Shown: positions 1 through 6,548, numbered from the stretch's first letter. The stretch: 23,490 nt of DNA from Actinomycetes bacterium (GCA_023393755.1 JAEXCA010000043.1:1-23490), one strand, 5' to 3'. Notes: generated from the letters alone by a model not told the origin. A program made the numbers and translations.

Positions 1-81
1 CGGTACTCAACCCGCGCATATCAGACTGACCACGCCGTCGACCACGACACGCGCACCAGCCCGAAACCCCTTGCCAGGGCA

Positions 82-123
82 ACAAAAAGAGGCGCCGTCG
101 AGCACCCAGCCCGACGGCGCCTC
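82..123 (-). terminator. Rho-independent terminator of the satD/membrane-protein operon
   Basis: A perfect 12-bp inverted repeat (GAGGCGCCGTCG at 89-100 and its complement at 112-123) surrounds an 11-base loop. Read on the minus strand it is followed by TTTTTGTT, so it is a strong intrinsic terminator for transcripts arriving from the right, namely the two leftward genes ending at 236. Positions 1-81 show no gene or other feature I can support. Confidence 0.85.
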
Positions 124-198
124 ACCATGCCCACTTGACAGCGGACCCCTACATATCAGGAGGGGTTGTGGTGAGCGATCGCCGAGCCGCAAGGAACC

Positions 199-228
199 GA
201 ACGATGGCTGAGCCTGTCGAAGCCTCCC
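199..228. repeat. Dispersed repeat with TGAGCCTGTCGAAG core
   Basis: The stretch contains TGGCTGAGCCTGTCGAAGCC (205-224). This core is a widespread short extragenic repeat in high-GC actinobacterial genomes. It sits between the membrane-protein stop codon and the terminator, where such elements usually lie. Recognition rests on memory of the motif, not on a copy count; only a degenerate relative is seen elsewhere in this window (12936-12982). Confidence 0.5.
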
Positions 229-235
229 GCCGGTT

Positions 236-655
236 TCACCAGAGCCCGACCACCCACCAGGCCAGCCCCGCGCAGGCAGCGGCGAAGAGGACGCTGGAGA
301 AGGTGCCGATGATGAAGCGCTCCGCGGCTCCGCCGGTCGTGGCCTTCAACTCGGGGTACCGGGCGAGGCCCTTCACGGCCAGCACCACGGCGATCCCGCC
401 GGAGAAGCCGGCCAGGATGGATGCGTAGACCGCCAGGCGCTCGAACCTGCCGATCCACTTGCCGCCGCGGAGCGCCTTCTCCGCCGCGCGGATTCCGAGC
501 ACCTCCTCGACGGCGGCCGTGGTGGCGTCCGGGGAGGGTTCCGGATCGGCCTTGCGGAAGATCGCCTGCACGAACGGGCTCCCGGTGAGGACCGCCACCA
601 GGCCGAGCACGCCGACCACGGCGACCTTCAGGGCGACGGACAGGATCGGGTTCAC
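236..655 (-). CDS. Small three-TM membrane protein, partner of SatD-like protein
   Basis: Unnamed 139-residue integral membrane protein. Three hydrophobic segments are visible, at about residues 4-22, 68-90 and 115-137. A charged loop (about 29-62, rich in P, E, D and K) lies between the first two. The pattern G-RxxERLAVYxSI, then AVKGLARYPEL, then AERFIIGTFxS resembles a family of small membrane proteins that I recall beside SatD-family genes; its function is not known to me. The GTG start overlaps the stop of the upstream satD-like gene by 4 bases (GTGA), so translation is coupled and the GTG start is preferred over longer reading frames that run into satD. A terminator at 82-123 closes the operon. 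Confidence 0.8.
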   Translation of the reverse strand: MNPILSVALKVAVVGVLGLVAVLTGSPFVQAIFRKADPEPSPDATTAAVEEVLGIRAAEKALRGGKWIGRFERLAVYASILAGFSGGIAVVLAVKGLARYPELKATTGGAAERFIIGTFSSVLFAAACAGLAWWVVGLW

Positions 656-1305
656 GCCGGCACCTTCCGGTTCAGCCGGTCGAGCAGCCGGGTGGCCAGG
701 AGGGCGCCGCGTTCGGCCTCGGTGCGGTGCGCGCGGGCCAGTCGCTGGCTGACCGCGGACGGGCTGATGCCGAGTTCCGCTGCCGCCTCGGCGCCGGTGA
801 GCCCCCGATCGAGCAGGTCCATCAGCTCCCATCCTTCCTGGCTCCGCTGTTGCAGCAGACCACGCAACAGCCAGAGCGCGGTCTCGGCGTCCCTGGTATC
901 GGTGCCAGACTCACCGTACTCTGCGCCGCTGACAACGGCGGCGGCCCCCACCAGCGCCAGCTGGGTGGGGGAGGAGCGGGCGGTACCGATCGCCTTGCGG
1001 GCGGCCAGGTAGGCCTCTCCCCGGGCCTCCCGGGTGGAGGTCGGCAGGGGAGTCTCGACCGCGCCGGCACCGATCCCGATCCGCCAGCCCTCCAGCCGGG
1101 TGAGCTGGCACACCGCGTCCACCACGGCCGCCGGCTCGCTGCACAGCCCCTGGATCTCGTCACCGGCGGTCCGCTCGAACGGCAGGATCATCCGCTCGGC
1201 GAGGGTGCGTTCCAGCCGGGCCAGCGCGGCCGGCACCCGATCCGGGTTGACCCGGCTGCCCACCTGGTCCGCCAGGACCGCAAAAGTGAAGGTATTTGAC
1301 TTCAT
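652..1305 (-). CDS. SatD family protein with C-terminal helix-turn-helix
   Basis: A 217-residue SatD-family protein. SatD was named in a Streptococcus mutans acid-tolerance locus, but the molecular function of the family is not established. Visible motifs are ADQVGSR near residue 12 and TAGDEIQG near 47, both typical of the family and reminiscent of nucleotidyl-cyclase-like folds. A helix-turn-helix of the MarR/sigma-4 style lies at about 165-195 (LTGAEAAAELGISPSAVSQR), so a DNA-binding role is likely. ATG at 1303-1305 is chosen because the hexamer TAATAT ends 6 bases upstream, fitting a leaderless transcript; a GTG one codon earlier (1306-1308) is the alternative. No Shine-Dalgarno sequence is present. 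It forms a coupled operon with the downstream membrane protein. Confidence 0.85.
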   Translation of the reverse strand: MKSNTFTFAVLADQVGSRVNPDRVPAALARLERTLAERMILPFERTAGDEIQGLCSEPAAVVDAVCQLTRLEGWRIGIGAGAVETPLPTSTREARGEAYLAARKAIGTARSSPTQLALVGAAAVVSGAEYGESGTDTRDAETALWLLRGLLQQRSQEGWELMDLLDRGLTGAEAAAELGISPSAVSQRLARAHRTEAERGALLATRLLDRLNRKVPA

Positions 1306-1340
1306 CACTCAATATTAAGCCATTGGCCTAAATCTGCAAA
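1306..1340 (-). promoter_or_regulatory. Leaderless promoter of the satD-like gene
   Basis: On the minus strand, TTTGCA (1340-1335) and TAATAT (1317-1312) are separated by 17 bases, close to a consensus housekeeping promoter. The -10 hexamer ends 6 bases before the ATG at 1305, so transcription should start at or next to the start codon. The local sequence is strikingly AT-rich for this genome. Confidence 0.6.
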
Positions 1341-1398
1341 GGTTGGGACGATGGCCTTTCCGGGGGCGCCACCAGCGCCGCGTCCTAGACTTTCGGTC

Positions 1399-1875
1399 AT
1401 GCTCATCGTCGGCTCGATCGTTCTTCGCGTTGCGGATCTGCCACGACAGATCGAGTTCTGGACGGCCGCGCTCGGATACGCGGTTCGCGAACCGGTGGAT
1501 TCCGACTTCGCGCTGTTGTATCCACCGCACGGAGCGGGACCGAACGTCTCGCTCGATGCGGTTCCTTCGCCGCGCGTCCTCCCGCCGCGGATCCACCTCG
1601 ATCTGTACGCCGAGGACCAGGCGAACGAGGTGCAGCGCCTGACCGGCCTCGGCGCCGTCGAAGTGCATTGGCCGAAACGACCGGCCGACGCTGACTACAT
1701 CATCATGGAGGACCCGGAGGGCAACAGGTTCTGTGTCGTTGATGCAGCGGGCTGGTCCGGTTGGGACGACCGCAAGCTGATCACGTCAGCCGGAGATCAG
1801 CTTTCACCAAGGCGCCTGGAAGACGGGCTTCTACGATCCGGCCTTCCGGGTATTTCTTGGTTCCGTGAACGGTGA
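1399..1875 (+). CDS. VOC/glyoxalase-like domain protein with an aberrant C-terminal tail
   Basis: Residues 1-117 form a vicinal-oxygen-chelate domain: it opens MLIVGSIVLRVADLPRQIEF, contains a W-x-x-ALGY core, an HLDLYAED strand and the closing DPEGNRFCVVDAA. Members act as small metal-dependent lyases, dioxygenases or resistance proteins; the substrate cannot be told. ATG 1399 is chosen because TAGACT at 1386-1391 lies 7 bases upstream (leaderless pattern) and because homologues begin here; an ATG at 1351 would add only low-complexity residues. Relatives normally stop shortly after the FCVV strand. Here the frame runs on for about 41 residues without domain character, across a stretch that codes for a different protein remnant in another frame, so the native end has probably been lost. 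Confidence 0.75.
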   Translation: MLIVGSIVLRVADLPRQIEFWTAALGYAVREPVDSDFALLYPPHGAGPNVSLDAVPSPRVLPPRIHLDLYAEDQANEVQRLTGLGAVEVHWPKRPADADYIIMEDPEGNRFCVVDAAGWSGWDDRKLITSAGDQLSPRRLEDGLLRSGLPGISWFRER

Positions 1876-1942
1876 AGTCACCACCGTGATCAGAGGTGCC
1901 AGTCTGAACTACATCAACAACCTGAGGGCGGCTACACCATGA
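1781..1942 (+). pseudogene. 3' remnant of a small (toxin-like?) gene, coupled to DUF2283
   Basis: In the frame ending at TGA 1940-1942 the stretch reads as a well-formed protein C-terminus. It includes SFHQGAWKTGFYDPAFRVFL, then VTTVI and YINNL near the end. There is no start codon after the in-frame stop at 1778-1780, so only the last 50 or so codons survive. The stop overlaps the ATG of the DUF2283 gene (ATGA), the arrangement of a co-translated partner pair. The strand-rich pattern ending in VTTVI recalls small nuclease-type toxins and polymorphic-toxin tails. That is a resemblance only; I cannot name the family. It overlaps the aberrant tail of the VOC frame, so a deletion probably joined the two genes. 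Confidence 0.5.
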
Positions 1943-2157
1943 GGGTCACCTACGACGCGGTGGTCGACGCCGCCTACATCTACCTGACCACCGAGATCCC
2001 GGCTGGGGGCGTCGCCAGGACGGTTCCTGTTGATCCCCGAGAGATCGACGGCATGATCAACCTCGATTTCGATGCCGAGGGTCGGCTGGTTGGTATCGAG
2101 GTCCTTGACGCGAGTCGGTTCCTCGGACCGCAGTTCCTGGCGTCGGCCGAGCTGTGA
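1939..2157 (+). CDS. DUF2283 domain protein
   Basis: A 72-residue protein with the full DUF2283 pattern: MRVTYDAVVDAAYIYLTTE, then V-DPREIDGMINLDFDAEG, then LVGIEVLDASRFLG. DUF2283 proteins are small beta-rich proteins of unknown function, commonly encoded directly downstream of DUF4258 or similar small toxin-like genes and suspected to be antitoxin-like. Its ATG overlaps the stop of the upstream remnant. If that partner was a toxin, this is an orphan antitoxin or immunity gene that now depends on read-through from the VOC transcript. Confidence 0.8.
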   Translation: MRVTYDAVVDAAYIYLTTEIPAGGVARTVPVDPREIDGMINLDFDAEGRLVGIEVLDASRFLGPQFLASAEL

Positions 2158-2177
2158 TGATGGTCGGGCGATGAACC

Positions 2178-2435
2178 ATGAACCCGCCAAGTACGACCCG
2201 TCGCTGGGGCCTGGTTGCGGCGTTCCTTGGCGCCGCCTTGGTCATAGTGGTGGGCCTGATGGGTGCCGGACCCGCGTCGGCCGTCGCCAGCGGCTTCGGA
2301 ATCAGGCCGCCAGGCGATATTGACATAATATCCCTTATCGGACAAGTGCGGCAGGTGGGCGCTGTGCGCACCGGTCTGTTCGATCAGCGGTTGGCGATCA
2401 GGACGCCCGCGGTGGCGAAACCCTACTGTTCGTAG
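2178..2435 (+). CDS. Doubtful small secreted protein
   Basis: The 85-residue reading frame starts with a convincing signal peptide: basic start (MNPPSTTRRW), hydrophobic core (about 11-30) and an Ala-x-Ala site near GPASA. The remaining 48 or so residues (SGFGIRPPGDIDIISLIGQV...) match nothing I recognise. Its last 13 bases overlap the 3' end of convergent yoeB, and it contains an AT-rich palindrome (2316-2332), so the 3' half may be non-coding or the gene may be truncated. No strong ribosome-binding site is seen. It is kept because of the signal peptide. Confidence 0.35.
   Translation: MNPPSTTRRWGLVAAFLGAALVIVVGLMGAGPASAVASGFGIRPPGDIDIISLIGQVRQVGAVRTGLFDQRLAIRTPAVAKPYCS
2316..2332. promoter_or_regulatory. 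AT-rich palindrome, possible operator
   Basis: GATATT-GACAT-AATATC is a perfect 6-bp inverted repeat with a 5-base spacer in otherwise GC-rich DNA, and TTGACA is embedded at 2320-2325. It could be an operator or promoter relic from before the region was rearranged. No gene start lies suitably downstream. Confidence 0.3.
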
Positions 2436-2683
2436 TGATAGCGACAAGCTGCGATCCGTACCTCGACCTCGCCGACCTTGTAGACGAGGCGGTGTTCGTC
2501 GTTGATCCGCCGGGACCAGTAGCCCTGGAAGCCGTGCTTCAGCGGCTCCGGTTTGCCGATGCCCTCGTTGCCGTTGCGCATGATGTCCTGGATCAGCTGA
2601 TTGATCCGCTTCAGAAGCTTGCGGTCCTGTTGCTGCCACCACAGATAGTCGTCCCAGCCCCGAGAGCTGAAAACGATTCTCAC
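2423..2683 (-). CDS. yoeB: YoeB-family toxin (ribosome-dependent mRNA interferase)
   Basis: An 86-residue Txe/YoeB toxin, very close to E. coli YoeB over its whole length. Family members bind the ribosomal A site and cleave mRNA, halting translation, and are neutralised by YefM. The catalytic residues are all in their expected places: Glu46, Arg65, His83 and Tyr84, within the motifs GKPEPLKHGFQGYWSRRI, DEHRLVY and AACRYHY. The gene therefore looks active. The start is a GTG at 2681-2683 overlapping the yefM stop by 4 bases (GTGA), which keeps toxin output coupled to and lower than antitoxin output. Confidence 0.95.
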   Translation of the reverse strand: MRIVFSSRGWDDYLWWQQQDRKLLKRINQLIQDIMRNGNEGIGKPEPLKHGFQGYWSRRINDEHRLVYKVGEVEVRIAACRYHYEQ

Positions 2684-2931
2684 TCGAGCAGCTCCCGCTC
2701 CACACCGTTGCCGGCCTCGAGTTCATCGATGGAGGCAAGCAGACGGCGTGCGTTGGCGGGACTCCGCAGCAGGTACGCCGTCTCCTTGAGGGACTCGTAG
2801 TCATCCAGCGACACGATGACCGCCGGTTCATGACCGGCTCGCGTGATCACGATCTCCTCCCGGTCCTCGACAACCGCGTCCAGCACCTCGGCGTACCTTG
2901 CCCGCGACTCCGTGTAGCTCATGGTCCTCAT
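2680..2931 (-). CDS. yefM: YefM-family antitoxin (Phd/YefM)
   Basis: An 83-residue antitoxin, the same length as E. coli YefM and strongly similar to it: MRTMSYTESRARYAEVLDAV at the N-terminal DNA-binding end and ETAYLLRSPANARRLLASID in the toxin-wrapping half. It binds and inhibits YoeB and represses its own operon. ATG at 2929-2931 is chosen over a start 16 codons upstream because it has an excellent ribosome-binding site (GGAGGTGATC immediately before ATG) and gives the canonical family N-terminus. The promoter and operator lie directly upstream. Confidence 0.95.
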   Translation of the reverse strand: MRTMSYTESRARYAEVLDAVVEDREEIVITRAGHEPAVIVSLDDYESLKETAYLLRSPANARRLLASIDELEAGNGVERELLE

Positions 2932-2940
2932 GATCACCTC

Positions 2941-2979
2941 CGTACAGATAACTGTACGTCCAGGTGGCAACCTCGGCAA
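2941..2979 (-). promoter_or_regulatory. yefM-yoeB promoter with palindromic operator
   Basis: On the minus strand TTGCCG (2979-2974), a 17-base spacer and TACAGT (2956-2951) form a promoter. The -10 box lies inside an 18-base perfect palindrome, CGTACAG-TTAT-CTGTACG (2958-2941). E. coli YefM-YoeB is known to bind operators built around TGTACA; here both half-sites carry TGTACG. Placement over the -10 box is what autorepression by the YefM-YoeB complex would need. Confidence 0.75.
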
Positions 2980-3040
2980 GACCCGGCAGGTTCGACACGG
3001 TGAACCCGCGGCTCGCTCAGCCCGAGCGGCGCGGGCCCGC

Positions 3041-3559
3041 TCAGCCGCCCGCCGCGCGATACCTTGCCGAAAGGTCCTGGTAGTTGAACGCGTTCTGGCG
3101 GACGCGGGCGGCGAGTTCGGCGTTCATCGGGCCGCGGTCCTTGGCGGGAACGCCCGCGGCGAGATGGCCGGACGGGAGTTCCTGCCCCTCCAGCATCAGG
3201 GCGCCCGCGGCGACGAAACTCCCCTCGCCGATGATCGAGTTGTTCAGCAGCTTGGCTCCCATGCCGATCAGCGAGCCCGACCCGACCCGGGTGCCGTGCA
3301 GGATCACCAGGTGGCCGACGCCCACGTTCTCGCCGATGAAGGCGGGCACGCCGGCGTCCACGTGGACGACCACGTTGTCCTGCAGGTTGCTGCCCGCACC
3401 GAGTTCGATCCGGTCGAGGTCGGCGCGCATCACCACGCCGAACCAGACGCTGGCGCCCGGCCCGACGCGCACATCGCCGATCAGGGTCGCGGTCGGTGCG
3501 ATCCAGGCGGTCGGGTCGATCTGCGGGGTCTTGCCCTCGAAGGTGATGATGTTGGCCAT
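3041..3559 (-). CDS. Gamma-class carbonic anhydrase family protein
   Basis: A 172-residue left-handed beta-helix protein of the gamma carbonic anhydrase/PaaY/CaiE family. Hexapeptide-repeat turns run through residues 15-130 (IDPTAWIAPTATLIGDV, IGENVGVGHLVILHG, GSLIGMGAKLLNNSIIGEGS). The three zinc-ligand histidines are visible at His66 (NVVVHVD), His83 and His88 (GHLVILHG), so metal binding is intact. Cytosolic; the family includes CO2 hydratases and thioesterase-like members, and many show little anhydrase activity. The start ATG has TAAGGT six bases upstream, a leaderless arrangement. It stands alone, divergent from the DUF2975 gene. Confidence 0.9.
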   Translation of the reverse strand: MANIITFEGKTPQIDPTAWIAPTATLIGDVRVGPGASVWFGVVMRADLDRIELGAGSNLQDNVVVHVDAGVPAFIGENVGVGHLVILHGTRVGSGSLIGMGAKLLNNSIIGEGSFVAAGALMLEGQELPSGHLAAGVPAKDRGPMNAELAARVRQNAFNYQDLSARYRAAGG

Positions 3560-3586
3560 GTCGTCACCTTAGTGCTGGCCGGCGGG

Positions 3587-3623
3587 TTGATTGAACATAT
3601 TGATATACGATAGGTTCATATCG
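3587..3623 (+). promoter_or_regulatory. Probable promoter/operator of the DUF2975-XRE operon
   Basis: TTGATT (3587-3592) is followed after 18 bases by TAGGTT (3611-3616), giving a transcription start near 3623. An inverted repeat CGATA-GGTTCA-TATCG (3608-3623) covers the -10 box and start point and would suit autoregulation by the XRE protein. The region is markedly AT-rich. It is shared with the leftward carbonic anhydrase gene. Confidence 0.4.
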
Positions 3624-3646
3624 GGCAACGATGTATGGGAGTGACC

Positions 3647-4126
3647 ATGGGACGACTGGCGATCGCGGTACTGCGGGTCCTGCTGGGGCTGATCCTGTTC
3701 GGCTGCGCAATCGCACAGCTCTGGTTCTTCCCCACCCTGGCGGCTCAGCTGGTGGAGGCCTATCCCGAACTGGAATGGCTGCGCTGGCCCATGCTGGGGC
3801 TGGTCTGGCTGATCATCCTGGGTGCCCAGGTGGGGCTGGTGGCGGTATGGGTGCTGCTCGGCATGGTCCAGCACGACCGGGTGTTCACCGCCGGCGCCTT
3901 CCGCTGGGTGGACGTGATCATCGCCGCGGCGGTGATCGACACGCTGCTGGTGCTGAGTGTGTTCGTCCTGTTGTCGTTCGTGGTCAACGCCAACCCGCCG
4001 GCTCTGATGCTGACCCAGGTGGCGTTGATCCTGGGCGGGGCCGCGTTCGCCCTGCTGATGACGGTCATGAAACGGCTGCTGCGGCAGGCGTCCCAGCTCA
4101 CCGACGAGCTGAGCGTGGTGATCTGA
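3647..4126 (+). CDS. DUF2975 domain membrane protein
   Basis: A 159-residue protein with four predicted transmembrane helices (about 7-27, 50-75, 88-112 and 118-142) and short charged ends, matching DUF2975. Family function is unknown, but members are nearly always paired with a small XRE regulator, as here. ATG 3647 is chosen over 3635 because GGGAG lies 5 bases before it. The stop codon overlaps the start of the XRE gene (TGATG), so the two are translated together. A role in membrane signalling or in sensing for the regulator is plausible but not shown. Confidence 0.85.
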   Translation: MGRLAIAVLRVLLGLILFGCAIAQLWFFPTLAAQLVEAYPELEWLRWPMLGLVWLIILGAQVGLVAVWVLLGMVQHDRVFTAGAFRWVDVIIAAAVIDTLLVLSVFVLLSFVVNANPPALMLTQVALILGGAAFALLMTVMKRLLRQASQLTDELSVVI

Positions 4127-4350
4127 TGGCGATCGAGGTGAACCTCGACATCGAGCTGGTCCGCCGCCGGATGACGCTCACCGAGTTGGCCGAGCGGGTC
4201 GGGATCACACCGGTGAACCTGTCGATCCTGAAGAACAACCGGGCCAAGGCGATCCGGTTCTCCACCCTGGACGCGATCTGTCGCGAACTCGGCTGCCTCC
4301 CCGGCGACATCCTCAGTTACGTGCCGGACGGCGACGATTCCGCCGCCTGA
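4126..4350 (+). CDS. Small XRE/Cro-type transcriptional regulator (YozG-like)
   Basis: A 74-residue single-domain helix-turn-helix protein. It reads MAIEVNLDIELVRRRMTLTE, then ITPVNLSILKNNRAKAIRFS, then LDAICRELGCLPGDIL. This is the standard compact Cro-like regulator linked to DUF2975 genes. It probably controls its own operon; the inverted repeat at 3608-3623 is a candidate binding site. No other domain is present. Confidence 0.9.
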   Translation: MAIEVNLDIELVRRRMTLTELAERVGITPVNLSILKNNRAKAIRFSTLDAICRELGCLPGDILSYVPDGDDSAA

Positions 4351-4372
4351 GGTGACCACGTAGGCTGCCGGC

Positions 4373-4780
4373 ATGGCGAAGTCCCACCCGCACATCGAGC
4401 AACCGACCGAGGCGGAGCTGGCCGAGCTGGTCGCCTCCCGTGGCGAAACCGTCCGGGAGACCTATCTCGCGTTGCACCGGCTGGTGCTGGACGCCGTCCC
4501 GGAGATCAGGGCGTCGGTCGACACCGTGGACGCCCAGATCGGCTACGGTGCGCACCAGTTCGGCTACAACGGCTGGGGCATGGCGGCGCTCTCCCCTCAC
4601 TCCAGGTGGGTCAACCTCCATCTGCTGCAGGGTGCGAAGCTGCCGGATCCCGACGGGCTGCTGAAGGGCGGCACCGCCATGCGGCACGTTCGACTCGAGA
4701 TGATCGAGCAGGTGTCCGGACTGGAGCCCCAGCTCCGCTCGTGGCTGGCCGCCGCGGCCGGGCTGTACGAAGCCGGCTGA
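4373..4780 (+). CDS. DUF1801 domain protein
   Basis: A 135-residue cytosolic protein with the DUF1801 (YdhG-like, frataxin-fold-related) pattern: VRETYLALHRLVLDAVPEIR, IGYGAHQFGYNGWGMAALSP, then a helical end LKGGTAMRHVRLEMIEQVSG. Function is unknown; some relatives are annotated as iron chaperone-like without firm proof. It lies only 22 bases after the XRE gene but has its own leaderless promoter signature (TAGGCT at 4361-4366, six bases before ATG), so it need not belong to that operon. It converges on irtB. Confidence 0.85.
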   Translation: MAKSHPHIEQPTEAELAELVASRGETVRETYLALHRLVLDAVPEIRASVDTVDAQIGYGAHQFGYNGWGMAALSPHSRWVNLHLLQGAKLPDPDGLLKGGTAMRHVRLEMIEQVSGLEPQLRSWLAAAAGLYEAG

Positions 4781-4805
4781 GGGGCAGCGCGCTCCCCTGG
4801 CGGGA

Positions 4806-6548
4806 TCACCCGTCGTGGGCTCCGATCCGCCAGCCCGAGGCGGCGTCCTGTTGCCGCCAGAACTCGGCGAACCTGCCGCCGGCCGCCAGCAGGCCCTCGA
4901 CGGTGCCGTCCTCGATCACCCGGCCGTCCTCCAGGAACAGCACCCGGTCGGCGGTGCGGATGCTGGCCAGCCGGTGGGCGACGATCACCCGGGTGCGCGG
5001 TGTCGGATCCGCGGTGAGAGCAGCGCCGATGGCAGCCTCGTTCTCGGTGTCCAGCGCACTGGTCGCCTCGTCGACCAGCAGGATCGGCGCCGGCTTGATC
5101 AGCGCGCGGGCGATCGAGACCCGCTGACGTTCGCCGCCGGAAAGGGTGCCGCCGCCCTCCCCCACCGGGGCCTGCCAGCCATCCGGCAACCGCTCGAGAA
5201 TGGGCTGGACGCGGGCGAGCTCGGCAGCTGCGTTCAGCGTGTCGGGGGCTGCCGAAGGGTGCCCGGCCCGGACGTTCTCCTCAATGCTGCCGTCGAACAG
5301 ATAGGGGTGCTGGAAGACCATGCTGACCAGCTCGCGCCGGGCGTCGGCAGCCAGGGTCTCGGCGTCCGTGCCGTCCACCAGGATCGCTCCCCCGGTCGGC
5401 TGGTGGAGTCCGGCGAGCAACGCCAGCACGGTGCTCTTGCCCGACCCCGATGGCCCGACGATCGCCGTGGTGGTGCCTGGCTCGAGCCGAAGGTCCAGCC
5501 CGTCCAGTACCGGCTGACCGTCCGGCGAGTACCGGAAGCCGAGATCGCGCAGCTCGATCGCCGGCGCGCCGGCCGGGACGAACCGCTCGCTCCCCCGGCC
5601 GGTCACCGGAGCCTGCAGGACTGCCCGCAGCCGCCGCAGCGTGGTGAACGAGGCCTCCACTCCCCCGCTCAGTTCGGCCAGCACGGTGAACGGCTCCAGA
5701 TACCGGACGATCACCACGATCAGCGCGATCGCCTGCGGGACGGACAACTGGCCGGTGGAAACCAGGAGGACGGTGGTTCCGGCCAGCACCAACAGGGCGA
5801 GTTGGCTTGCCAGACCAAAGATCAGCTGCCCGGGAACCTGCATCAGCAGCAGCCGGATCAGGCTGTCGTGCTGGCTCGCCAGCGCGGCTCCGACCTGGCT
5901 GCGCTCGGGTTCCACCCGCCGCGCGGCGCGCAGTGCGTGCTGGGTACGGGCGAACTCGATGATCCGCTCGGTGAGTTCGCCGTTGGCCCGGTCGGCGGCG
6001 CGATCGGCCGCCCGTCCCAGCCGGCCGGAGGCCCAGTAGGCGGCCAGCAGCACCGGGACCAGGGCCAGGGCCGCGACGCCGAGCGGCCAGGCGACCGGCA
6101 GCAGCCCGATACCGATCGCCAGCGGCAGCAGGAAGGCGCCGAGCATCGGGGTGACCAGGTAGATCACCAGACCGACCAGTTCCGGGCCGGTGGCCGCGAT
6201 GCTCTGCCGGGCGGTGGCGGTGTTCTCCGCGTCGAACCAGGTCAGCCGGACGCGGGAGAGCTGGTCGGCGACGGTGTGCTGCCCGGTGTCGAGCAGGCCG
6301 AAGCCAAGTTCGAACCCGATGCCGGCCGCCAGCCAGTCCACCACCCAGCCTGCCAGCGTGACCGCCACCAGGCCGCCCAGCCAGGGCCAGGCGTTGGACG
6401 GCGCGACGCTGAACAGGGCGGCCACCAGCGGTACCAGCAGCACGACGGCCGCCGCGCGCAGCAGCACGCTCACCAGGGTGAGGACGAGGTGGGCGACGAC
6501 CCGGGGCCGGGTTCCGGTCGGCAGCAGTCGCAGCAGGGTGCGGATCAT
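4806..6548 (-). CDS. irtB: Siderophore ABC importer subunit IrtB
   Basis: A 580-residue half-transporter (M. tuberculosis IrtB has 579): a six-helix exporter-type membrane domain (about 1-310) followed by an ATPase domain. The ATPase has Walker A GPSGSGKST (365-373), signature LSGGERQ (469-475), Walker B ILLVDEAT and the switch histidine at 525 (VAHRL). It pairs with IrtA to import iron-loaded siderophores across the inner membrane despite its exporter-like fold. The ATG overlaps the irtA stop (ATGA), so the two subunits are translated together in a 1:1 manner. The longer open frame upstream is only the shadow of irtA. Confidence 0.93.
   Translation of the reverse strand: MIRTLLRLLPTGTRPRVVAHLVLTLVSVLLRAAAVVLLVPLVAALFSVAPSNAWPWLGGLVAVTLAGWVVDWLAAGIGFELGFGLLDTGQHTVADQLSRVRLTWFDAENTATARQSIAATGPELVGLVIYLVTPMLGAFLLPLAIGIGLLPVAWPLGVAALALVPVLLAAYWASGRLGRAADRAADRANGELTERIIEFARTQHALRAARRVEPERSQVGAALASQHDSLIRLLLMQVPGQLIFGLASQLALLVLAGTTVLLVSTGQLSVPQAIALIVVIVRYLEPFTVLAELSGGVEASFTTLRRLRAVLQAPVTGRGSERFVPAGAPAIELRDLGFRYSPDGQPVLDGLDLRLEPGTTTAIVGPSGSGKSTVLALLAGLHQPTGGAILVDGTDAETLAADARRELVSMVFQHPYLFDGSIEENVRAGHPSAAPDTLNAAAELARVQPILERLPDGWQAPVGEGGGTLSGGERQRVSIARALIKPAPILLVDEATSALDTENEAAIGAALTADPTPRTRVIVAHRLASIRTADRVLFLEDGRVIEDGTVEGLLAAGGRFAEFWRQQDAASGWRIGAHDG

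Noticed and set aside
135..428. Rightward frame with TTGACA (135-140), AGGAGGGG and a GTG near 170
   Set aside because: The frame is antisense to the membrane-protein gene and passes through a repeat element; its product has no protein character, and no -10 box lies at the right spacing.
3006..3034. Imperfect hairpin between the carbonic anhydrase stop and yefM
   Set aside because: Short interrupted stem in very GC-rich DNA without a T-run; cannot be told from chance.
4781..4805. GGGG...CCCC palindrome as terminator between DUF1801 and irtB
   Set aside because: The possible stem leaves almost no loop and has no T-run; too weak to call.
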